Positions 1 to 5,771 of a stretch of 5,771 bases of DNA are shown piece after piece. Origin of the DNA: Bifidobacteriaceae bacterium. Lineage in GTDB: Bacteria; Actinomycetota; Actinomycetes; Actinomycetales; WQXJ01. The stretch covers positions 1-5,771 of the forward strand of contig JAISTN010000364.1 of NCBI GenBank assembly GCA_031272565.1, written 5' to 3'. A program made the translations under genes and the position numbers. Position 1 is the stretch's first letter. Every line of letters begins with the position of its first letter. Below the pieces are notes generated by a model. That model ran no database searches. It had not been told where the DNA came from and was given only the letters and a program-made list of their open reading frames with translations.

Positions 1-36
1 TCTTCCCTGTTTCGGCGCCCCTTGGTGGGCGTGGTT

Positions 37-40
37 AGGA
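37..40 (+). promoter_or_regulatory. Ribosome binding site of the NlpC/P60 gene
   Basis: AGGA lies seven bases before the ATG at 48 and supports that start. The promoter must lie mostly to the left of the window. Confidence 0.6.
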
Positions 41-47
41 CTGTTCC

Positions 48-1406
48 ATGCGCGCCCAACAATCGCGTTTGGCCCGGGTGATTGCCGCCGCCGGCCTGGT
101 GCTGGCCATCGGCGTTACCGGGCTGCCCGCTGTCGCGGATCCTAATGATGACGACCCGGCGGTGGCGGAAGCCCGCCGCCAGGAACAGATCGCCGAGGCC
201 TCGGTGGCCGAACTCGAAGCCATGCTGGACGATCTGCGGGCGCAGACCGAATCGGCCCAGGCGACGGCCGCCTTGGCGGCCGAGGCCTACAACGCGGCGG
301 CCGAAGAACTAACCGCCGCCACCGAGGCGGCCGACCAGGCCAACGCGGCGGCCATTCAAGCCGAGCAGGATCTGAAATCGGCCCGCAGCACCCTGGCCCG
401 GGTAGCGGTAGCCACCAGCCAGTCCAGCACCGAACTGGGCGTGCTGGAACCCTTCTTGTCCTCCAGCGGGTTGGACGAGGCCCTGGACCGCGGCGCCATG
501 TTGCATGTGGTGGGCTCCAGCACGCGGCGGGCCTCTAACCAACTGGCGGTGGCCGAACAGGCCGCCGAACAGGCCCAGATCCGGGCCACCGACGCGGCCG
601 AACTCCAGGCGGCCCTGGCGGCCGAGGCGGAAGGCAAGGCCCAAGCGGCCGCCGATGCCGCCGCTGCCGCCCTGGCAGCCGAAGAGGCCGCCGAGGTGGA
701 ACACCAGCAACTGTTGGAGGAACTGGCGGAAAAGCGCCAAACCACGGTCGAGGCGGAAGCGGCCGCCGAACAGCGCCGCATCGAGGAAGCCAACCGGCTG
801 GCGGAACAGCAACGGTTGGAGGAGCAGCGGCGCCTGCTGGGTCAGACCACGCCTACTCCCACGCCAACTCAGGAGCCAACCCAGCAGCCCACCCAAACAG
901 CCGAGCCCACCCCCACACCGACTCCTAGCCAGCCGGCGGACAACCCCGGTGACGCGCCATCGGACACTCCCAGCACCGAGCCCACCACCGACCCGGCGCC
1001 GGACCCTGACCCGACGCCGCCGCCCAGCGACGGCAACGTCAGTTCCGACGCCGCCGCGGCGGCCGCCCTGGAGTGGGCCCGGGCGCAGATCGGCAAGCCC
1101 TACCAGTGGGGTGGCAACGGGCCGGATTCGTTCGACTGTTCCGGGTTGACTTCGCAGGCTTACCTGAACGCCACCGGCAAATGGATTCAGCGGACGGCGG
1201 CAGCGCAGTATGCCGCAGCCACCAAGATTCCTTATGACTCGATGCGTCCAGGTGACCTGATCTTCTGGGACCAGGGTTCCGGGGTCTACCACGTGGCGCT
1301 CTACGCCGGCAACGGCATGATGGTCGAGGCGCCACATACCGGCGCCTACGTCCGTGAGGTGTCGGTGCGGTGGGCCAACACCACCACTTGGGCCGGGCGG
1401 GTCTAG
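48..1406 (+). CDS. Secreted coiled-coil NlpC/P60 peptidoglycan endopeptidase (RipA-like architecture)
   Basis: The 452-residue product is predicted to be exported and to cut peptide stems of peptidoglycan, as NlpC/P60 cysteine peptidases do. Residues 1-30 form a signal peptide: Arg-containing n-region, hydrophobic core, cleavage after AVA30. Residues 33-264 are Ala/Glu/Gln-rich heptad-like coiled coil, broken around 135-156 by a Pro/Ser/Gly segment followed by GLDEALDR, a break also seen in RipA-like hydrolases. Residues 265-333 are a Thr/Pro/Asp linker with TPTPT runs. The catalytic domain spans about 334-452: PYQWGG, then FDCSGL with nucleophile C364, MRPGDLIFW, HVALYAG with H415, and EAPHTG with H430 where the third polar residue is expected. 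The ATG at 48 is preceded by AGGA seven bases upstream. The C-terminus ends with the catalytic domain, as usual. No cell-wall anchor or separate binding domain is seen. The family call is firm; the exact bond cut and any FtsX partner are inference. Confidence 0.93.
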   Translation: MRAQQSRLARVIAAAGLVLAIGVTGLPAVADPNDDDPAVAEARRQEQIAEASVAELEAMLDDLRAQTESAQATAALAAEAYNAAAEELTAATEAADQANAAAIQAEQDLKSARSTLARVAVATSQSSTELGVLEPFLSSSGLDEALDRGAMLHVVGSSTRRASNQLAVAEQAAEQAQIRATDAAELQAALAAEAEGKAQAAADAAAAALAAEEAAEVEHQQLLEELAEKRQTTVEAEAAAEQRRIEEANRLAEQQRLEEQRRLLGQTTPTPTPTQEPTQQPTQTAEPTPTPTPSQPADNPGDAPSDTPSTEPTTDPAPDPDPTPPPSDGNVSSDAAAAAALEWARAQIGKPYQWGGNGPDSFDCSGLTSQAYLNATGKWIQRTAAAQYAAATKIPYDSMRPGDLIFWDQGSGVYHVALYAGNGMMVEAPHTGAYVREVSVRWANTTTWAGRV

Positions 1407-1447
1407 CGCGGCTTCACACCCGCGGCATCAGCCCCGCGTCTCGGTTC
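1407..1447. other. Convergent intergenic gap between the NlpC/P60 gene and ppa
   Basis: These 41 bp separate two stop codons facing each other. The best structure is a 5-bp stem, CGCGG (1407-1411) with CCGCG (1420-1424). No T-run follows it on either strand, so it does not qualify as an intrinsic terminator. Either termination is Rho-dependent or the transcripts overlap. Confidence 0.5.
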
Positions 1448-2017
1448 CTAGTGCCCAAAGACGGCGGCTTCCTCGGCCCGCTTGAAGGAGCGCAGGATCT
1501 CTTCTTCCGCCGCCGCCCGGTCGGTCCAGTGCGAGCCTTCCACCGACTTGCCGGGCTCCAGGTCCTTATAGATCTCGAAGAAGTGCTGTACCTCAAGCCG
1601 GTGGTATTCGGAGACGTCGTCAATGTCTTGGCGCCAGGACGCCCGGGTGTCATCAGCCGGGACGCACAGCACCTTGTCGTCGCCGCCCTTTTCATCCGTC
1701 ATGCGAAACATGCCCAGCGCGCGGCAGCGGATCAGGCAACCGGGGAAGGTCGGCTCGTCGAGCAACACGAGGGCGTCCAGCGGATCGCCATCTTCACCCA
1801 GCGTGCCATCCACAAAGCCGTAGTCATCCGGGTAGCGGGTGGCGGTGAACAGCATCCGGTCCAGCTTGATGCGGCCCGTTTCATGGTCCACCTCGTACTT
1901 GTTGCGGCTGCCCTTGGGGATCTCGATGGTGACGTCGAACTCGAGCGGCTTGTCCGTGCCCGGCGTGGTGTGGTCGGTGTGGAGGGCGGTGGACTTCTTG
2001 GCGGGCTTGGTGGTCAT
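1448..2017 (-). CDS. ppa: Family I inorganic pyrophosphatase
   Basis: This 189-residue soluble cytoplasmic enzyme hydrolyses pyrophosphate to two phosphates with Mg2+, pulling nucleic acid, tRNA-charging and sugar-nucleotide synthesis forward. The fold begins at [10 protein letters not shown] (from about residue 27; K35, R38, E42). YPDDYGF follows at 62-68, then the family signature DGDPLDA at 76-82 with metal ligands D76, D78 and D81. DEKGGDDK at 108-115 supplies D108, D113 and K115, equivalent to E. coli D97, D102 and K104. The ATG at 2017 was chosen because GGAG lies six bases upstream. An in-frame GTG 18 bases earlier has no such site, and no start codon exists between residues 20 and 26 that would give the short form. 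About 25 residues ([15 protein letters not shown] onward) precede the usual N-terminus, so it is longer than the 162-residue M. tuberculosis enzyme. The gene diverges from dacB, as in mycobacteria. Confidence 0.97.
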   Translation of the reverse strand: MTTKPAKKSTALHTDHTTPGTDKPLEFDVTIEIPKGSRNKYEVDHETGRIKLDRMLFTATRYPDDYGFVDGTLGEDGDPLDALVLLDEPTFPGCLIRCRALGMFRMTDEKGGDDKVLCVPADDTRASWRQDIDDVSEYHRLEVQHFFEIYKDLEPGKSVEGSHWTDRAAAEEEILRSFKRAEEAAVFGH

Positions 2018-2023
2018 GGTGGA

Positions 2024-2027
2024 CTCC
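2024..2027 (-). promoter_or_regulatory. Ribosome binding site of ppa
   Basis: On the minus strand GGAG lies six bases before the ATG at 2017. It favours that ATG over the upstream in-frame GTG at 2035-2033, and so supports the extended N-terminus of Ppa. Confidence 0.65.
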
Positions 2028-2060
2028 AGGGTCACATCGGCTGGCAGCGGGCCCCCCAAG

Positions 2061-2141
2061 GTCCGTTGGCGGGCGCGGCGTGCGCCACCCCACCGGACAG
2101 CGGAGGAATCCAACTCATCAGTTGGTTCATTGTCCGTTGGC
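2061..2141. repeat. Direct repeat GTCCGTTGGC, two copies
   Basis: Exact 10-bp copies lie at 2061-2070 and 2132-2141, starting 71 bp apart (about seven helical turns), both in the ppa-dacB gap. They could be paired operator half-sites or chance. The second copy overlaps the right arm of the inner paired segment of the nested inverted repeat. Confidence 0.5.
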
Positions 2142-2151
2142 TGCTGTGGGG
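2088..2151. repeat. Nested inverted repeats in the ppa-dacB gap
   Basis: Three complementary pairs nest in order. The outer is CCCCAC (2088-2093) with GTGGGG (2146-2151). The middle is CGGACA (2094-2099) with TGTCCG (2131-2136). The inner is CCAACT (2110-2115) with AGTTGG (2120-2125) around a 4-base CATC loop. The outer and middle stems are contiguous on the left, with a 9-base bulge on the right. This could be an operator cluster or a structured leader RNA. The pairing is read directly; the function is unknown. Confidence 0.45.
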
Positions 2152-2177
2152 CCACCGCGGGACCATGAATCACCTCA

Positions 2178-2188
2178 TAGGATATAAG
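2178..2188 (+). promoter_or_regulatory. Candidate -10 region for dacB
   Basis: Overlapping -10-like hexamers TAGGAT (2178-2183) and TATAAG (2183-2188) sit in the AT-rich patch 29-39 bases before the dacB start. The second would give a transcript start near 2195 and a short leader containing the ribosome site. No good -35 hexamer is seen 16-18 bp upstream, so this is only a candidate. Confidence 0.3.
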
Positions 2189-2207
2189 GACAAGCTGGCG
2201 AAAACCC

Positions 2208-2211
2208 AGGA
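2208..2211 (+). promoter_or_regulatory. Ribosome binding site of dacB
   Basis: AGGA, continuing as AGGAAGAG, lies five bases before the GTG at 2217. It selects that GTG over the in-frame TTG at 2223. Confidence 0.6.
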
Positions 2212-2216
2212 AGAGT

Positions 2217-3695
2217 GTGGCTTTGGTCAAGAGATCGGCAAGGACGGCGGTTCTGACGGCCCTGGTTGCGCTGCCGCTACTGACGGGTGGCAGTACCGTT
2301 CCGGCCGCGGGCGGCACAGGGCAGCCGCCGATGCCGGCCCTGGGCCAAGCCTCCCAGGTGGCAGCAACGCTACCGGCCGGCATCGAACCGGCCGCCGCCC
2401 AGCAGGCCACGGTCCAACGCGCCGAGCCGGGCCTGACCTTGACTCCGGTGGCCGAACCGTTGGACCCCGAGGCGCCGTTTCCCTCCCAGGAAGACCTGGC
2501 CGAACTCCAGGCGGCCACCTTGCCGGCCGAGTTGATTGGCACCAGCCTGGGCGTGCACGTGCGCGATGTGCTGACCGGAGCGGAACTGTATGCCTCGGCC
2601 GCCCAGCCTCACATTCCGGCCTCGACGTTGAAAATCCTGACCGCCGCGAGCGCCATCGTGCAACTGGGGGCTTCCAGTAGCCTGTCCACCACGGTGGTGG
2701 CCCTGCGGACCGGCCCCACCACGGCCGCGTTGACGCTGGTGGGCGGCGGCGACGTCCTGTTGGCGCCCGATGCCGGGAATCCGGACGCCGTCATGGGCCA
2801 TGCCGGGTTGGGTGACCTGGCCCGGGAGGCGGCGCTGACGCTGCGAGGCCAGGGCATCACCGAGGTGACGGTCGCCCTGGATGACAGTTTGTTTACCGGC
2901 CCCACAGTCTTGACGGATTGGGCGTGGAGCCCCACCACCACCTGGGGCAGCCCGATCTACCCAATCGAGATCTATTCGGGCCGGTCCGGGGAGGCCTTCG
3001 ATGGGGAGACCTACCTGGAGGACCCGGCCTTGGCGGCCGCCCAACAGTTCCAGGCCAAGTTGGTGGAGGCGGGCCAGGACACCTCCTTGGCTTTGCCGGC
3101 CTTGACAGTGACGGGCGAAGTCACCCGCAGCCCGGCGCCGGCCGGAGCCCACGAGGTGGCCCGGGTCGAATCGGCTCCGCTGCGGGAATTGCTGGCCTGG
3201 CAGTTGCAGATGTCGGACAACGTGCTGAGTGAATCGCTGGGCCGGGTGGCGGCGGTGGCGGCCGGCCAGGCGGGCAGCTTCGAGGGTTGTGCGGAAGGCA
3301 TCCGGATCACGCTGGAAGCACTGGGCGTTGACCCGGCCGGCGCCCACCCGGTGGATTGTTCCGGGCTGTCCCACGATTCGGTGGTCAGCCCCGCCACCCT
3401 GACCGAACTGCTGGTCTTGGCCCAGAATGGCACCCTGGGGCCCATCCAGCGGGGCTTGGCCGTGGCTGGCCTGGAAGGCACCATGAGTGGGCGGCTGCTG
3501 GAGTACCCGGCAGCCGGCAACGCCCGGGCCAAGACCGGTTCGCTGACGGGGGTCAACTCGCTGGCCGGGGTGGTGCAGACCGCATCAGGCAGGCAGATCG
3601 CTTTCGCGGTCATGGCGGACGGCTCCGCCGCGATCTGGACGGACACAGTGCGGGCGGCCCTGGACGCCTATGTGGCCGGCCTGGCGGCCATGTAG
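2217..3695 (+). CDS. dacB: D-alanyl-D-alanine carboxypeptidase/endopeptidase, peptidase S13 (PBP4-type)
   Basis: The 492-residue exported low-molecular-mass penicillin-binding protein trims terminal D-Ala from peptidoglycan stems and/or cuts cross-links outside the membrane. A GTG start follows AGGAAG. Residues 1 to about 32 look like a signal peptide: KRSAR, then the hydrophobic stretch [12 protein letters not shown]. About 35-85 is Ala/Pro-rich with no recognisable fold. The catalytic triad of motifs is complete: S136-T-L-K139 (SxxK), S333-D-N335 (SxN) and K439-T-G441 (KTG). S13 landmarks also include LVGGGD (174-179), the DDSLFTG stretch, CSGLSHD and the C-terminal MADGS segment. Length is close to M. 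tuberculosis Rv3627c and E. coli DacB (477), but the catalytic Ser lies far later than S62 of the E. coli precursor because of the N-terminal spacer. The next gene starts 58 bp downstream on the same strand. The family is certain; the balance of carboxypeptidase and endopeptidase activity is not. Confidence 0.95.
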   Translation: MALVKRSARTAVLTALVALPLLTGGSTVPAAGGTGQPPMPALGQASQVAATLPAGIEPAAAQQATVQRAEPGLTLTPVAEPLDPEAPFPSQEDLAELQAATLPAELIGTSLGVHVRDVLTGAELYASAAQPHIPASTLKILTAASAIVQLGASSSLSTTVVALRTGPTTAALTLVGGGDVLLAPDAGNPDAVMGHAGLGDLAREAALTLRGQGITEVTVALDDSLFTGPTVLTDWAWSPTTTWGSPIYPIEIYSGRSGEAFDGETYLEDPALAAAQQFQAKLVEAGQDTSLALPALTVTGEVTRSPAPAGAHEVARVESAPLRELLAWQLQMSDNVLSESLGRVAAVAAGQAGSFEGCAEGIRITLEALGVDPAGAHPVDCSGLSHDSVVSPATLTELLVLAQNGTLGPIQRGLAVAGLEGTMSGRLLEYPAAGNARAKTGSLTGVNSLAGVVQTASGRQIAFAVMADGSAAIWTDTVRAALDAYVAGLAAM

Positions 3696-3741
3696 GCAAA
3701 TCCCGGCACGACGGCGCAACACGCCCGCCCACCAGGTCGGT

Positions 3742-3747
3742 TATGGT
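3742..3747 (+). promoter_or_regulatory. Candidate -10 element for a leaderless metalloprotease transcript
   Basis: TATGGT fits the actinobacterial TANNNT pattern and ends six bases before the ATG at 3754, the spacing expected if transcription begins on that A. No Shine-Dalgarno sequence lies at the usual distance: the nearest AGG is at 3734-3736. The motif is part of a short tandem GTTATG-GTTATG. No -35 hexamer is evident. Confidence 0.35.
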
Positions 3748-3753
3748 TATGGA

Positions 3754-4788
3754 ATGACTCCCCAGATCAACTACGCCCTGGCCCTCAGAATTGGCCAGAC
3801 CGGGCTGTTGCCCGGGCCGTCCTGCGCCGCGCCGGAGGCGATCTCCCTGGTGGCGGACTTGCATCGCAGCGCCGGTTCCGCCTTGGGTTACGTGGCGGAG
3901 ATTACGGGTTTGGACGAGGCCTGCAAGGCGGCCTCCCAGGTGCCGGTGGCGGTGGTTGACCGGCGTGGCTTGGTCAAGGCCAATGTGCAAATGGCCGAGG
4001 TTCTGATTGAGGGTTCAATCAAGGACGATGGCGCGCCCTGGGTGACCCGGAACCTGGCGGGGGCCCAGTTGGGTGGTTTGCTGGCGGTGATGTCGGCCCG
4101 GGTCTTGGGTCAGTTTGACCCGTTCGCGTTGGCGGGCCGGGGCCGGGTGGTGTTGGTGGCGCCCAATGTGTTGCGGTTTGAGCGGGAGTTGGGGGCGGAT
4201 CCGCGGGATTTCCATCTTTGGATTGCCTTGCATGAGGCCACTCACGCTGCCCAGTTCGCGGCTGCCCCCTGGCTGGCGGACTGGTTGAAGGGCCGCCTGG
4301 CGGAGATCGCGCAGGATGAAGACGAAGAAGCGGGTGGCACCATCAGCCGCCTGTTGGCGGCGGCCCGGGAATTGCCGGAGTTGTTCAAGGAGAAGGGCGA
4401 GGCGTCTACGCCGGTGGAGGGTTTGCTGACTCGCCGCCAGGCGCAGTTGCTGGCCCAGGTGACGGCCACCATGTCGCTGCTGGAGGGCCATGCCGATGTG
4501 ATCATGGATGCGGTGGGCCCCAAGGTGGTCCGGTCGATTGAGCAACTGCGCCCTAAGTTTGATGCCAAACGGGTGGCCCGGGGCCGCCTGGAGCGGGCGG
4601 TGCGGCGGCTGGCTGGGATCGAGGCTAAGACGGCCCAGTATGTCCAGGGGGCGTCCTTTGTCCGGGCGGTGCTGGCGGAGGTGGGCCATGAGGGGTTGGG
4701 CGCAGTTTGGGCGACGGAGGCCAACCTGCCAAGCCCAGAGGAGATGGACAACCCGGCGGCCTGGGTGGCTCGGGTTCACGGCGCATGA
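3754..4788 (+). CDS. Zinc-dependent metalloprotease family protein (DUF2342/Zincin_2, HEATH motif)
   Basis: This 344-residue product has no signal peptide or clear membrane segment, so it is probably cytoplasmic. It belongs to the actinobacterial family annotated variously as zinc-dependent metalloprotease or coenzyme F420 biosynthesis-associated protein. Key features are [13 protein letters not shown], with the zinc-binding HExxH at H160-E161-A-T-H164, and LLEGHAD, where E244 is the likely third zinc ligand. The N-terminal third contains [12 protein letters not shown] and [15 protein letters not shown]; a charged, helical region (about 185-225) lies between the two zinc motifs. The ATG at 3754 precedes the conserved N-terminus. 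Further upstream, in-frame codons run back into the dacB end without a ribosome site. It overlaps tilS by ATGA, and M. tuberculosis Rv3626c occupies the same place. Substrate and biological role are not established, and nothing here shows an F420 link. Catalysis is inferred from the intact zinc motif. Confidence 0.88.
   Translation: MTPQINYALALRIGQTGLLPGPSCAAPEAISLVADLHRSAGSALGYVAEITGLDEACKAASQVPVAVVDRRGLVKANVQMAEVLIEGSIKDDGAPWVTRNLAGAQLGGLLAVMSARVLGQFDPFALAGRGRVVLVAPNVLRFERELGADPRDFHLWIALHEATHAAQFAAAPWLADWLKGRLAEIAQDEDEEAGGTISRLLAAARELPELFKEKGEASTPVEGLLTRRQAQLLAQVTATMSLLEGHADVIMDAVGPKVVRSIEQLRPKFDAKRVARGRLERAVRRLAGIEAKTAQYVQGASFVRAVLAEVGHEGLGAVWATEANLPSPEEMDNPAAWVARVHGA
4785..4788 (+). other. 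ATGA stop/start overlap coupling the metalloprotease gene and tilS
   Basis: The TGA of the metalloprotease gene (4786-4788) overlaps the ATG of tilS (4785-4787). No strong Shine-Dalgarno sequence precedes the tilS start, so terminating ribosomes probably reinitiate here. Confidence 0.75.
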
Positions 4789-5771
4789 GCCAGGCCGGGC
4801 TGGGGCCGCTGGATCCGGCGGTGGCGGCCGGCCGGGTAGCGGTGCGGCATTGGCTTGAGCAGGCCGCCGATGGCGCCAAGGCGGGTTTGGTGGCCCGCGG
4901 CGACCCGGCGGGTTCGGTGCCTGCCGCCCGCCAACCGGCAGGAACCCCGGCCCAGGGCGGGACCCAGCCGCTGGTGTTGGTGGCCTGTTCAGGGGGAGCG
5001 GATTCGCTGGCGTTGGCGGCCTCGGCCGCCGTCGAAGCCCCCCGGGCTGGCTGGCGGGCCGGCGCGGTGGTGGTGGATCACGGCCTGTTGGAAGGCTCGG
5101 GCGGCGTGGCCGGCCGGGCGGCGGACCAGTGCCGCAGCTTGGGGCTTGAGCCGGTGGTGGTGCGCCGGGTAGAGGTCGACCGGGCGGATCCGGCGGGGCT
5201 GGAAGCGGCCGCGCGGCAGGCCCGCTACCAGGCGTTGCGGGCGGTCGCCGGCGAACTTGGGGCGCAGGCCGTGCTGTTGGGCCACACCATGGACGACCAA
5301 GCCGAAACGGTGCTGTTGGCGCTGGCCAGGGGATCGGGCGCCCGGGCCTTGGCGGGCATGCCACCGGCGCGCGGCGTGTTTGCCCGGCCGTTCCTGGAGT
5401 TGCGCCGGTCCGCTACGGAGGCGATCTGCCGGGCCTTGGGGCTGGCCCCCTGGCAGGACCCAACCAATCTGCCGGGCGGCCCATACACCTCGGTGCGGGC
5501 GGCGGTGCGGGCGGCGGTGATCCCGGCCGCGGCGGAAGCCTTGGGACCGGGCGTGGTGCCGGCCCTGGCCCGCACGGCGGCAGCGGTGCGGCAAGACCTG
5601 GACTATCTCGACGCCCAGGCGGCCGAATTGTTCCGGGCGGCGGCGGCACTAACCGCCGCCGCCCCTGGCGCGCCACCCAGCGGGGCTGCCCTGTCGTTGC
5701 AGGTCAAGCCGTTGGCGCAGGCGCACCCGGCCGTGCGGCATCGGGCATTGCACCAAGCTGCCCTGGCCTGG
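4785..5771 (+). CDS. tilS: tRNA(Ile)-lysidine synthase, 3' end beyond the window
   Basis: TilS uses ATP to attach lysine to C34 of the tRNA-Ile with anticodon CAU, so that it reads AUA and takes isoleucine. The frame is open for 329 codons to the last base, so the C-terminus is cut off; most of the protein is present, since the M. tuberculosis homologue has 323 residues. Motifs in order are the PP-loop SGGADS (69-74) after VLVAC, VVVDHGL (D98, H99), [19 protein letters not shown] (H167, D170, D171, E174), RGSG (182-185), ARPFLEL, DPTN (225-228), then [14 protein letters not shown] leading into the helical region that helps bind tRNA. Residues 1-27 resemble the usual actinobacterial N-terminal helix. 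About 28-63 is a Gly/Ala/Pro/Gln-rich linker that places the PP-loop later than usual. A perfect 12-bp tandem duplication encodes VRAA-VRAA at 237-244. In relatives hpt and ftsH follow downstream; here that is unseen. Confidence 0.95.
   Translation, partial: MSQAGLGPLDPAVAAGRVAVRHWLEQAADGAKAGLVARGDPAGSVPAARQPAGTPAQGGTQPLVLVACSGGADSLALAASAAVEAPRAGWRAGAVVVDHGLLEGSGGVAGRAADQCRSLGLEPVVVRRVEVDRADPAGLEAAARQARYQALRAVAGELGAQAVLLGHTMDDQAETVLLALARGSGARALAGMPPARGVFARPFLELRRSATEAICRALGLAPWQDPTNLPGGPYTSVRAAVRAAVIPAAAEALGPGVVPALARTAAAVRQDLDYLDAQAAELFRAAAALTAAAPGAPPSGAALSLQVKPLAQAHPAVRHRALHQAALAW
5493..5516 (+). repeat. Perfect 12-bp tandem duplication within tilS
   Basis: GTGCGGGCGGCG occurs twice head to tail (5493-5504, 5505-5516), in frame, encoding VRAA twice. 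It lies just after the DPTN motif, in the segment that usually reads like RxRxR with a Pro five residues after the last Arg. Confidence 0.8.

Larger units (their letters stand above)
2018..2216. promoter_or_regulatory. Divergent control region between ppa and dacB
   Basis: This 199-bp gap must carry the promoters of both ppa (leftward) and dacB (rightward). Its ppa-proximal half is very GC-rich. Its dacB-proximal part, about 2162-2206, is clearly more AT-rich than the coding DNA around it. It contains the nested inverted repeat and the direct repeat listed separately. I found no convincing -35/-10 pair for ppa. Large in-frame ORFs crossing the gap on both strands are high-GC artefacts, because both genes have well-placed ribosome sites nearer their conserved domains. 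Confidence 0.7.

Noticed and set aside
308..320. 13-mer actaaccgccgcc also present near 5648
   Set aside because: Both copies encode Leu-Thr-Ala-Ala in Ala-rich helices. Shared codon bias explains the match.
309..1337. 342-codon minus-strand ORF opposite the NlpC/P60 gene
   Set aside because: Composition is Gly/Arg-rich with no motif. It mirrors the Ala/Glu coiled-coil codons of the real gene.
1407..1424. Possible terminator hairpin between the convergent genes
   Set aside because: The stem is only 5 bp and no T-run follows on either strand.
2018..2542. Upstream extension of the ppa frame to 2542
   Set aside because: It would add about 175 residues overlapping dacB on the opposite strand. 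The ATG at 2017 has a good GGAG site next to the conserved domain.
1370..2680. 436-codon + strand ORF across the ppa locus and the divergent gap
   Set aside because: It lies antisense to an unmistakable ppa with all catalytic motifs, has no recognisable domain, and runs into dacB in another frame. It is a high-GC shadow.
3713..3725. GGCG/CGCC hairpin after dacB
   Set aside because: A 4-bp stem without a T-run is not a credible terminator and is expected by chance in this GC-rich DNA.
4015..5364. 449-codon minus-strand ORF opposite the metalloprotease gene and tilS
   Set aside because: It is Pro/Arg-rich low-complexity translation antisense to two genes with intact family motifs.
4855..5520. 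Short + strand ORFs (4855-5172, 5257-5520) in the last kilobase
   Set aside because: They are out-of-frame readings of tilS, whose true frame is open from 4785 to the window end and carries every TilS motif.

Overview
The window is high-GC, densely coding DNA that looks like an actinobacterial (Actinomycetota) chromosome. The evidence is a secreted coiled-coil NlpC/P60 hydrolase, a family I pyrophosphatase carrying the VDHETGR segment seen in mycobacterial enzymes, and the gene order ppa (divergent) - dacB - HEATH-type zinc metalloprotease - tilS. That order matches the Mycobacterium tuberculosis neighbourhood Rv3628-Rv3627c-Rv3626c-Rv3625c. I cannot place it below phylum level. I see no mobile element, CRISPR array, tRNA, rRNA or phage gene.

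Layout. 48-1406 (+) encodes a secreted NlpC/P60 peptidoglycan endopeptidase: signal peptide, long Ala/Glu coiled coil, Thr/Pro linker, catalytic domain. It converges across 41 bp on ppa (2017-1448, -), a soluble inorganic pyrophosphatase with an N-terminal extension of about 25 residues. A 199-bp divergent control region (2018-2216) separates ppa from dacB. It holds nested inverted repeats, a 10-bp direct repeat and the most AT-rich patch near any gene start. The + strand then carries a probable operon: dacB (2217-3695, GTG start, exported penicillin-binding DD-carboxypeptidase/endopeptidase), a DUF2342/Zincin_2-type metalloprotease (3754-4788) and tilS (4785 to beyond the right edge), coupled to the metalloprotease by an ATGA overlap. 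The tilS frame is open from 4785 to the last base, giving 329 codons without a stop. The long alternative-frame ORFs across it are shadows.

How the genes relate. Two products act on the cell wall outside the membrane (NlpC/P60 and DacB). Ppa removes pyrophosphate made by biosynthesis, TilS makes lysidine in the anticodon of the AUA-reading tRNA-Ile, and the metalloprotease has no established substrate. This is a conserved housekeeping region rather than an accessory island. The points worth a second look are small: the nested repeats between ppa and dacB, a possible leaderless start of the metalloprotease gene, lineage-specific N-terminal extensions in Ppa, DacB and TilS, and a perfect 12-bp tandem duplication inside a conserved part of tilS.
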